Shown here: positions 42,518 through 49,477 of the stretch, piece after piece
Position numbering within the stretch: the first letter of the stretch is position 1
Layout of the letters: every line of letters begins with the position of its first letter
From: Erysipelotrichaceae bacterium
GTDB lineage: Bacteria; Bacillota_I; Bacilli_A; RFN20; CAG-826
DNA: 64,000 nucleotides
NCBI GenBank assembly: GCA_015059185.1
Contig: SVAY01000004.1
Location: 1 to 64,000, forward strand
Reading direction: 5' to 3'
The notes under the pieces: generated by a model
Databases searched by the model: none
Told to the model about the DNA's origin: nothing
Seen by the model: only the letters and a program-made list of their open reading frames with translations
Position numbers and translations under genes: made by a program

Positions 42518-42593
42518 GGCCCGATAGCTCAGTAGGTAGAGCAAGGGACTGAAAATCCCTGTGTCGCTGGTTCGATTCCTGCTTGGGCCACCA
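42518..42593 (+). tRNA. tRNA-Phe (GAA)
   Basis: Acceptor stem GGCCCGA / TTGGGCC, anticodon GAA in loop CTGAAAA, T-loop TTCGATT, encoded CCA. Its 3' end is part of a direct repeat found again after the DUF4143 ATPase gene. Confidence 0.96.
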
Positions 42594-42642
42594 GAATGGA
42601 TTATAATGACTGCTTAAAGGCAGTCTTTTTATTGGGAAAAAA
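42586..42642 (+). repeat. Direct repeat, left copy, starting in tRNA-Phe
   Basis: Starts with the tRNA end GGCCACCAG, continues with ATGGATTATAATGACTGC, the hairpin GACTGC / GGCAGTC and a T run, and ends TATTGGGAAAAAA. The right copy at 43999-44056 matches with only a few differences; the pair encloses one ATPase gene, like an attachment-site duplication. Confidence 0.85.
42608..42630 (+). terminator. Terminator of tRNA Asp-Phe
   Basis: Stem GACTGC / GCAGTC with loop TTAAAG, then five T residues. Duplicated at 44022-44044. Confidence 0.88.
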
Positions 42643-42747
42643 GATAAATACTAATAAAGTAAACCAAAACTGAAAAAATACAAAAAATGGTTTAATATAA
42701 TTGCGTTTATCTATGTTAAATGCTATATTATTAGTGGGTGATGAAAT

Positions 42748-43980
42748 ATGAAACTATTCCGTAGAGAAAAATACCTTTCTAAAATCAGACCTTTTTATCA
42801 TGAAAACGATTTGATTAAAGTGATAACTGGTATTAGAAGATGTGGCAAATCATCAATACTACAAATCATCAGTGAAGAGTTGATTGAAAGTGGTGTTGAT
42901 GAAAAGAGCATTATTTACATTAATTTAGATAAAAAAGGTTACAAAAGCATTCGAACAGCTAATCAACTGGAAACAATAATCGATGAACTCGACAAAGATA
43001 TTAAAGGCGACAAATATCTCTTCGTGGATGAAATCCAAAACGTTAGAGATTTTGAAACGCTCATTAATGGTTATCGAGAAGAAGGCGATTATTCTATTTT
43101 TATCACTGGCAGTAATTCTTATCTTTTAAGTGGAGAATTAGTCACCAAATTGACAGGTAGATACCTCGAATTTGAGATCTATACTCTAAGTTTTGACGAA
43201 TACTTAGAGATGAAAAGCTTTTATAAAATGCCGATTGAACAAAACCTTTCTCTCGAACTAGAAAAATATATCAACGAAGGAGGATTTCCAAGAACTTTAT
43301 TCTTTGAAACACTTCAAGATAAAAGAACATATGTTGAAGGCATCGTTAATGAAATATTCATAAAAGACGTTAAGAAAAGAGTAATTGTTAAAAATAAACC
43401 TTCGTTTGATATTGTTAGGAATTATGTCATCAACAATTATGGTTGCACAACAAGTATCAACAATATAATCAAAGGGCTTAAGAGTAATGGTTTATCAATT
43501 AGTAAGCCAACACTTTTAAAATATATGAGATATTTAGTGGATGCTAAATTGCTTTATGAGTGTGATAGATTTGATATGAAATCAAAAAGAATGCTTTCTG
43601 GAGAGAAAAAGTATTATTTAGCAGATCTTGCCCTTTCTTTTATAACCAATCCAGATAGTAGAATTAATTATGGTCCCGCTTTGGAAAACATTGTTTATAT
43701 TTATGCCAAATCCTTTGGATATGGTGTTTCAGTAGGAAGAATTGGCAAACTTGAATGCGACTTTATTTTAAAAGATAGAGAGCTGTCTTATTCATATGTT
43801 CAAGTAGCATATTCAATCATGGCCAGTATTGAAACTGAAAATAGAGAATATGCTCCTCTTGAAAAAATACATGATAACTATCCAAAATATGTTCTCACAA
43901 CTGATTTTTTAATTCAAAAAAGAAATGGTATTAAACACGCCAATATCATAGATTTTATGAAAAGCAAAAGTCAGTTTTAG
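42748..43980 (+). CDS. AAA-family ATPase with DUF4143 domain (2)
   Basis: A 410-residue ATPase paralogous to the one at 31464. Walker A GIRRCGKSS near 27-35, Walker B KYLFVDEIQN near 90-99, sensor-like FITGSNSYLLSGE, and DUF4143 with a C-terminal ECDFIL...YSYVQVAYS (D-x-Q-V nuclease-like arrangement). The cellular role is unknown. It is the only gene between the two direct repeats at 42586 and 43999, so it looks like the cargo, and perhaps the mobile unit itself, of a small element beside tRNA-Phe. GGGTGATGAAAT precedes the ATG. Confidence 0.88.
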   Translation: MKLFRREKYLSKIRPFYHENDLIKVITGIRRCGKSSILQIISEELIESGVDEKSIIYINLDKKGYKSIRTANQLETIIDELDKDIKGDKYLFVDEIQNVRDFETLINGYREEGDYSIFITGSNSYLLSGELVTKLTGRYLEFEIYTLSFDEYLEMKSFYKMPIEQNLSLELEKYINEGGFPRTLFFETLQDKRTYVEGIVNEIFIKDVKKRVIVKNKPSFDIVRNYVINNYGCTTSINNIIKGLKSNGLSISKPTLLKYMRYLVDAKLLYECDRFDMKSKRMLSGEKKYYLADLALSFITNPDSRINYGPALENIVYIYAKSFGYGVSVGRIGKLECDFILKDRELSYSYVQVAYSIMASIETENREYAPLEKIHDNYPKYVLTTDFLIQKRNGIKHANIIDFMKSKSQF

Positions 43981-43998
43981 TTCATAATTGTAATGCTG

Positions 43999-44056
43999 CG
44001 GCCCACCAGGATGGATTATAATGACTGCTTAAGGCAGTCTTTTATTGGGAAAAAAA
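43999..44056 (+). repeat. Direct repeat, right copy
   Basis: CGGCCCACCAG-GATGGATTATAATGACTGC, then hairpin and TTTATTGGGAAAAAA. It matches 42586-42642, including the CCACCAG that is the tRNA-Phe 3' end in the left copy. It includes a terminator (stem GACTGC / GCAGTC) for the ATPase gene. Confidence 0.85.
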
Positions 44057-44185
44057 CAAATATAAAATAATTTATATTTATTTATAGTAGGTTACAAATT
44101 AATGTATTTATTAATGAGGTATTAATTCTACTCTATAAAATACTATTGAAGCAGTTAAAAAACGTGTAAATATTAAAAATTTTGA

Positions 44186-45508
44186 TTATTTACTGAGAAA
44201 AATATCAATTTCTTTAGCAGCTTCAATGCCGGCTTTAACTGCATGGACAACTGTATTAGATCCGGTTACGACATCGCCACCTGCGAAAACTTTAGGATTA
44301 GATGTATGGTAATTATCTACTTTAACAACATTTCTATTAAGTTCAATATTGTTTATATATTCTTTTTCAATTCCTGATCCAATTGCTAATATGACACAAT
44401 CACAAGGAATAGTGTATTCACTACCTTTTATTTCTACTGGTGATCTTCTTCCGGATTCATCTGGTTCACCTAGTTCCATTTTAATTAAAGTAGCTTTTTC
44501 TAATTTATTACTGCCTTCATACTTTACTGGATTAGTTAAGAAAGAAAGAATAACACCTTCTTCTTTAGCGTCTTCTAATTCATCTTTTCGACATGGAGCT
44601 TCATCAATAGAACGTCTATATACAATAGTGGTCTTTTTTCCTAACCTCACTAAAGTACGACTGACATCCATTGCGACGTTACCGCCTCCGACAACAATGA
44701 CATTTTGATAAGCTTCGTATTTAGAATAATTATGGTCAACCTTAATATCTTTGAGGAATGCTTCAGAAGTATAAACACCTTCTAAATCTTCTCCTGGGAT
44801 ACCCATGTATTTTGATTTTTGTGTACCGATTGCGAGATAAATCGCATCATATTGATCTAAGATATCATTAAAGCTCACTTCGGTATTAAGTCTAATATCA
44901 ACACCAATTTTATTAATAAAATCATAAGATTTTCTTAATTCTTTATCATCAAGTCTAAAATTTGGGATGCCATAATAAGGGACACCACCGATTCGAGGTT
45001 CTCTTTCATATAGAGTTACTTGATAACCAAGTTTTCTTAATTCAATTGAGGCACTTAATCCGCTTGGACCCGCTCCAATGATAGCAACTCTCTTACCGTT
45101 ATCTTTAGCAAAGTTAAATTCATATTGTTCATCTAGATAGGCAATATATCGATGAATGGCTCCAATAGTGACTGCTTCACCTTTTCTATTTCTAATACAG
45201 TGACCTTCACATTGAGAAGCATGATCACAAACAATTGAGCATATCCCGCTTAATGGAGATACATCGTTTATTAATTTATATGCTTCTAACTTTTCTCCTT
45301 TAGAGATAAGTTCTATCATCTGAGGGATTGGTAAAGAAAGTGGGCATCCTTTTACACATTGAGGATTAGGACAATTTAAACATCTTTTAGCTTGCTCTAA
45401 AATATCTTCTTCCTTAAAAGGAATGATGACCTCACGAAAAGAATTAATCCTTTCTTTTATAGGATGGGAAGATTGTTCTTTACGAGTTATTTTAGGATCA
45501 AAAGCCAT
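44186..45508 (-). CDS. GltD-like NADPH-dependent FAD/Fe-S oxidoreductase
   Basis: A 440-residue protein of the glutamate synthase small-subunit family. N-terminal Cys clusters CLNCPNPQCVKGCP and CSIVCDHASQCEGHC bind two 4Fe-4S centres; FAD site VAIIGAGPSGLSAS; NAD(P) site VIVVGGGNVAMD; then AGGDVVTGSNTVVHA near the end. No large subunit (GltB) is adjacent, so it may act as a stand-alone homotetrameric type or feed electrons to another partner (NfnL- or PreT-like). It starts 1 base after NAD kinase, suggesting NADPH use. Confidence 0.88.
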   Translation of the reverse strand: MAFDPKITRKEQSSHPIKERINSFREVIIPFKEEDILEQAKRCLNCPNPQCVKGCPLSLPIPQMIELISKGEKLEAYKLINDVSPLSGICSIVCDHASQCEGHCIRNRKGEAVTIGAIHRYIAYLDEQYEFNFAKDNGKRVAIIGAGPSGLSASIELRKLGYQVTLYEREPRIGGVPYYGIPNFRLDDKELRKSYDFINKIGVDIRLNTEVSFNDILDQYDAIYLAIGTQKSKYMGIPGEDLEGVYTSEAFLKDIKVDHNYSKYEAYQNVIVVGGGNVAMDVSRTLVRLGKKTTIVYRRSIDEAPCRKDELEDAKEEGVILSFLTNPVKYEGSNKLEKATLIKMELGEPDESGRRSPVEIKGSEYTIPCDCVILAIGSGIEKEYINNIELNRNVVKVDNYHTSNPKVFAGGDVVTGSNTVVHAVKAGIEAAKEIDIFLSK

Positions 45509-45509
45509 A

Positions 45510-46277
45510 TTAAAAAGCCGCTTTTAATTTATCAAAGAAAGTGCAACCTTCTTTAGAAAACACTTTAATGATTTTCTTAGAATATTTGATATCAATAGTT
45601 TGTCCTGGTTCAACACTTGCAAACTTATTATCAAAAGTTAAGGTGATAGGATGGGTATCGATATAATGAATATGGATAGTGGAATCTTTCTTTAATACGA
45701 GTGAATTACCAAGTGACTTATATTTCTTAGATTGAATAGAAGCCATTTCTGTTAATTCAAATGTATCGGTGTTAGGTGCAAGTAATGCTCCACCTAAAGA
45801 TTTATTATATCCACTTGATCCGTAAGGAGTGCAGACAAGTAAACCATTACCGTATGTAGTTTGTAAGAAATAGTCATTAATATAGATATTAAAGCCCGAT
45901 GCTTTCATAAACGTTCCTAATGTAAATTCATTAAGCGCGTAATATTTTTTATCTCCAACATGGGCTTTAAGGAGTGGTAATGTATTCACTACATCGCATT
46001 TACCATCAAGTAATTCATTGATATGAACGACGTCTTCATCATCAAAGTTTAAATAGAAAGCGGTGTTACCTCTTCTAAAATTAATAAAAGTGATTTCTCT
46101 AGTCTTATCAATGTATTGATGAACTGCACTTAAAAAAGTGCCATCTCCTCCGATAACAATGACGTAATCTGGATTAATGTCATCACGAGTATGACGAGAA
46201 TCAATTGTTGCTTCTATGCGTTTAGCTAGTTCAATTGCTTCTTTTCTATTTGGTTTATGATAAATCGCGTATTTCAT
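45510..46277 (-). CDS. nadK: NAD kinase
   Basis: Phosphorylates NAD to NADP, 255 residues. The GGDGT motif is in VIGGDGTFLSA, followed by NEFTLG and GDGLLV-type segments (YGNGLLVCTPYGSSGYNKSLGG). The start at 46277 is preferred: on the minus strand TATAAT (46285-46290) ends 7 bases before it, so the transcript may be leaderless, though GTAGGT directly upstream could serve as a weak ribosome site. Head of a two-gene operon with the GltD-like reductase. Confidence 0.95.
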   Translation of the reverse strand: MKYAIYHKPNRKEAIELAKRIEATIDSRHTRDDINPDYVIVIGGDGTFLSAVHQYIDKTREITFINFRRGNTAFYLNFDDEDVVHINELLDGKCDVVNTLPLLKAHVGDKKYYALNEFTLGTFMKASGFNIYINDYFLQTTYGNGLLVCTPYGSSGYNKSLGGALLAPNTDTFELTEMASIQSKKYKSLGNSLVLKKDSTIHIHYIDTHPITLTFDNKFASVEPGQTIDIKYSKKIIKVFSKEGCTFFDKLKAAF

Positions 46278-46284
46278 ACCTACA

Positions 46285-46290
46285 ATTATA
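46285..46290 (-). promoter_or_regulatory. -10 box of the nadK operon
   Basis: TATAAT on the minus strand, 7 bases before the nadK start codon; no clear -35 box is seen. Confidence 0.5.
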
Positions 46291-46337
46291 ACGTGATAAA
46301 AACAAAATATCATTCATAAAATAAGAATGATAGAGTT

Positions 46338-47345
46338 CTACATGCGATAATTCTTTAAAAACTCTATAGTACGTTTTTCTTTTGGGTGGTGGAAGAAGTC
46401 ATGACTATTATTTGCTTCAACAACATACCCATCTTCCATAAAGACAACTTTATTAGCGACGTTTTTCGCAAAATTCATTTCGTGAGTGACAACAATCATC
46501 GTCATCCCGCTACTAGCAAGTTCTTTCATAATTTCTAATACACCTTGTACCATTTCAGGATCTAATGCACTTGTTGGTTCATCAAATAGAATGATAGAGG
46601 GATTCATACATAATCCTCTTGCGATTGCAACTCGTTGTTTTTGTCCACCCGATAAAGTGCGGGGACGGATAGAGATACAATCTCCCATACCAACTTGATT
46701 TAGCTTTTCTATTGCTATTTTCTTCGCTTCTTCTTCACTTAAACCTTTAACTTTTCTAAGAGGGAAAGTGCAGTTAGAAAGAACATCCATATTGTTAAAG
46801 AGATTAAAACTTTGGAAGACCATTACCATTTCACTACGATGATGATCGAGTTCTTTTCCGTTCATCACGAATGGTTTGTTGTTTCTAAGATAATCTTTAT
46901 ACTCTTTATGATTAAAGTATTCATCGAGTAGTGGGCGAGCTTTTTTAATTCTTTTATAATCTTTTTTAGCGGCCTTAAATATCTTTTTATCTTCATTGGA
47001 TAGTTTTTCCGTTAAAGACTTATTTTTATATTCGTAATAATGATTTCTTTTTTCTTCCATATTAACACGATATTGGTTCATTGCTTCTTCATATTGAGCA
47101 TAATCATAGAAATCTTCTTTGCATCTTTTTACATTAAAATATGGTTCGCCGTTTAAAGATAAAACACCTCTATTTGGTTCTTCTAAAAGATTAAGGCATC
47201 TAAGGAAGGTAGATTTACCACTTCCACTTTGGCCAATTATGGCAATAACGTCTCCTTTGTTTACCTCAAGATTTATATCTTTTAAAACCTTCTTATCACC
47301 AAAGTATTTAGCGAGATTTTTAACACTTAAAATTGTATTAGGCAT
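46338..47345 (-). CDS. Lysine-type amino acid ABC transporter ATPase with large insertion
   Basis: ATPase of the polar amino acid importer, 335 residues compared with ~240 for GlnQ/HisP. Walker [10 protein letters not shown] (38-46), Q-loop FQSFNLF, signature LSGGQKQR, Walker [12 protein letters not shown] and THEM H-loop are intact. A charged, Lys/Tyr/Glu-rich insertion of about 100 residues (roughly 67-168) lies between Walker A and the Q-loop. Third gene after the binding protein and permease; all overlap by 8 bases. The lysine riboswitch upstream points to lysine. Confidence 0.92.
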   Translation of the reverse strand: MPNTILSVKNLAKYFGDKKVLKDINLEVNKGDVIAIIGQSGSGKSTFLRCLNLLEEPNRGVLSLNGEPYFNVKRCKEDFYDYAQYEEAMNQYRVNMEEKRNHYYEYKNKSLTEKLSNEDKKIFKAAKKDYKRIKKARPLLDEYFNHKEYKDYLRNNKPFVMNGKELDHHRSEMVMVFQSFNLFNNMDVLSNCTFPLRKVKGLSEEEAKKIAIEKLNQVGMGDCISIRPRTLSGGQKQRVAIARGLCMNPSIILFDEPTSALDPEMVQGVLEIMKELASSGMTMIVVTHEMNFAKNVANKVVFMEDGYVVEANNSHDFFHHPKEKRTIEFLKNYRM

Positions 47346-48129
47346 GAGCTCTACCTCTAAAATATCTACCGAAAGGATTTAAACTGATCTTTTTGCCATC
47401 AAGTTTCTTCTCAATAAGTTTAAGAATGAATGATGTTAATAAGGTCATGATGAGATAAATAATAGCTAGAATTATGTAAGCTTCTAAGAACGCATAAGTA
47501 GTGGAAGCAATAGATATTAAACGATAATATAGTTCAGTTACTGCAATAACATTAAGCACGCTAGAATCCTTAATATTGATGATTAATTCGTTACCTATTG
47601 TAGGAAGCGAATTTCTAATGGCTTGAGGTAAAATAATGGAAATTGAGGCTCTTTTTCCGCTAATTCCTAAAGATTTTGCACCTTCTAGTTGTCCAACATC
47701 TACTCCATTAATGCCAGAAATAATTACCTCTCCCATATAAGCAGCAGTATTAAGAGTGATGACGATTAATCCGGCAAAAAACCATCCATTTAAGACATTA
47801 CTTATTTGGCTTGGAAAGATAATGTTTCCCCAGTTAATACCAAGAGCTTGACAGCCATACTTGAAGATTAATGCTTGGACCATCATTGGGGTGCCTCTAA
47901 GAACAGTTGAATAGATATTGCATAGACCCTTTATAAAGCCTTTAGATACTCTAATAAGCTTAGTATCGTAAGTGTTAATTTTAATCATTTTCCCATAGGC
48001 GAGTGGGATACCTAAAATTAAACCAACAAATGTACCAACAAAAGAGAGAATTAATGTAGTGACAATTCCTGCAAAAATTAAGTCACCCCATTTAGTGAAA
48101 AAATCACCAAAAACTTCAAATCTAATCAT
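47338..48129 (-). CDS. Lysine-type amino acid ABC transporter permease
   Basis: HisM/GlnP-family permease, 263 residues, with about five membrane helices. The coupling loop reads [30 protein letters not shown], as usual for this family. The N-terminus [30 protein letters not shown] is typical. It overlaps the binding protein gene and the ATPase gene by 8 bases each. Confidence 0.94.
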   Translation of the reverse strand: MIRFEVFGDFFTKWGDLIFAGIVTTLILSFVGTFVGLILGIPLAYGKMIKINTYDTKLIRVSKGFIKGLCNIYSTVLRGTPMMVQALIFKYGCQALGINWGNIIFPSQISNVLNGWFFAGLIVITLNTAAYMGEVIISGINGVDVGQLEGAKSLGISGKRASISIILPQAIRNSLPTIGNELIINIKDSSVLNVIAVTELYYRLISIASTTYAFLEAYIILAIIYLIMTLLTSFILKLIEKKLDGKKISLNPFGRYFRGRAHA

Positions 48130-49006
48130 TGATAGAACTACTTCTTGCTGATGCTTCGCCCATCATCCTATTTCTTTGTTCGTTTGATAATTTATTTAAT
48201 GAAATATTAAGTTCATTTCTTAATACATCATTGCCTTTTTTGATTCCTATATTAACTTTCAACCCTTCTAAATCACTTTCTGTTAAGAATGATTTATCAG
48301 CATATAAAACTCCAAGTGAAGAATTAATATTTGTCATCGCTTCGACAACTGGAAGTTCTGCTGGCATTGCAAATGAAACGCCTCTAGCCACATCTTCCGC
48401 TGCAAGAGGATATGTTTTTAAAGCATCATTATGTCTGATGGTGTAGCCTTCTTTAGTAGTGAAATAATCTTCAATAATATCGTCACCCACAACACCCATT
48501 TGGCAGATTAATGATTTACCATCAAATAATGTTAATAATTCTTCATAACTCATTGGATTATCTTTTGAGTTATCTTCTGGAATGTATTCTTTTTTAATTA
48601 AGAATCCTAATTCACTTGATAAATATGGATCAGTGAAGTCGATTGTTTGTCTTCTTTCTTCTGTTGAACTCATACCCGCAAGAATCATATTGATTTCACC
48701 AGCGTTTAAGGATGGAATGAGTGAATCCCATTCAATTCTTTTAATCACAACTTCTTTTCCAAGATCTTGACCTAAGTATTTTGCGATACTGATATCAAAA
48801 CCATCCGCGTATTCATTAGTCCCATCAATTGGAAGGGTGAATTCGTTGCTAGCATTAAGAGTCCAGTTAAAAGGTTGATAAGCACATTCTAGACCAATCA
48901 CTAACTTAGAATTATCAACTCCAGATGTGTTACATGCTGAAAGGCTCATACTAAATAAGCCGAGTAATAGACCGTTAGAAAGCACGGTTAAAGCTTTACG
49001 TTTCAT
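48122..49006 (-). CDS. Lysine-type amino acid-binding lipoprotein
   Basis: Solute-binding lipoprotein of 294 residues: signal peptide with lipobox LSAC (Cys25), then family 3 binding-protein features YQPFNW, GFDISIAKYLGQDLGKEVVIKRIEWDSLIPSLNAGEINMILAGMS cut by the usual variations, and TEERRQTIDFTDPYLSS. GGAGGG lies upstream of the ATG. A lysine riboswitch in the leader makes lysine the likely ligand. First gene of the importer operon. Confidence 0.94.
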   Translation of the reverse strand: MKRKALTVLSNGLLLGLFSMSLSACNTSGVDNSKLVIGLECAYQPFNWTLNASNEFTLPIDGTNEYADGFDISIAKYLGQDLGKEVVIKRIEWDSLIPSLNAGEINMILAGMSSTEERRQTIDFTDPYLSSELGFLIKKEYIPEDNSKDNPMSYEELLTLFDGKSLICQMGVVGDDIIEDYFTTKEGYTIRHNDALKTYPLAAEDVARGVSFAMPAELPVVEAMTNINSSLGVLYADKSFLTESDLEGLKVNIGIKKGNDVLRNELNISLNKLSNEQRNRMMGEASARSSSIND

Positions 49007-49024
49007 AATAGAAACCCTCCTATA

Positions 49025-49054
49025 AAAATAAAGATTGCATCTACTAATGCAATC
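49025..49054 (-). terminator. Riboswitch-controlled terminator
   Basis: On the minus strand, stem GATTGCAT / ATGCAATC with loop TAGTAG, then TTTATTTTTA, immediately before the ribosome binding site of the lysine-binding protein. Confidence 0.88.
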
Positions 49055-49240
49055 ATTCCATCTCTAGAAAGGATTTCATTAATAGCTCCTCTACATAACT
49101 GTAGGAGTGCATAAGATATTGTCTTATACCCCAACTCACTTAAATACCTCTAAGTGGTTTCGGCATCTCACCCTTTCCTTAATATCATTAGCTGTCGCTT
49201 CAATTAAGTACTATTGAAAGATGCGCCTCTATCAATCTTT
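49025..49240 (-). promoter_or_regulatory. Lysine riboswitch (L-box)
   Basis: The minus-strand leader contains L-box blocks in order: GATAGAGGCGCATCTTTCAA with AGTA, then GGAAAGGGTGAGATGCCGAA, GTTGGGGT, a CTCCTAC / GTAGAGGAG hairpin, and a closing AGCTATT that pairs with the 5' GATAG region. It ends in a terminator, so lysine binding should stop transcription of the importer. Confidence 0.9.
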
Positions 49241-49246
49241 GGATAT

Positions 49247-49274
49247 ATTCTACATTGTTACTCAAGTAAATCAA
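49247..49274 (-). promoter_or_regulatory. Promoter of the lysine importer operon
   Basis: On the minus strand TTGATT (49274-49269), 16-base spacer and TAGAAT (49252-49247); the predicted start, near 49240, coincides with the beginning of the aptamer. Confidence 0.75.
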
Positions 49275-49477
49275 GGAAAATTATTTTGTACGCGCGTATA
49301 GGCGCTCAAAAATCCTTATTATGTAGAAAAAAATTATTGACATATAGAAAAAATGTGTTTTTAATAATAACCATATAATTTGTAATTGTTCGTTCGAAAG
49401 GTTTAAGACGTCAGCATTCTAAACTCCTCGAAATGAAAACTTACCAAGTTATATTTCTTTTTAGGAGGATAGAAAAG

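Noticed and set aside
46338-47345. Two genes fused or frameshifted in the lysine ATPase
   Set aside because: The frame is continuous with all catalytic motifs in the right order; the extra residues are a true insertion.
49337-49379. TTGACA (49337-49342) and TATAAT (49374-49379) as one promoter of oppA
   Set aside because: The spacing is 31 bases, too far for one promoter; each may belong to another weak partner, so no call was made.
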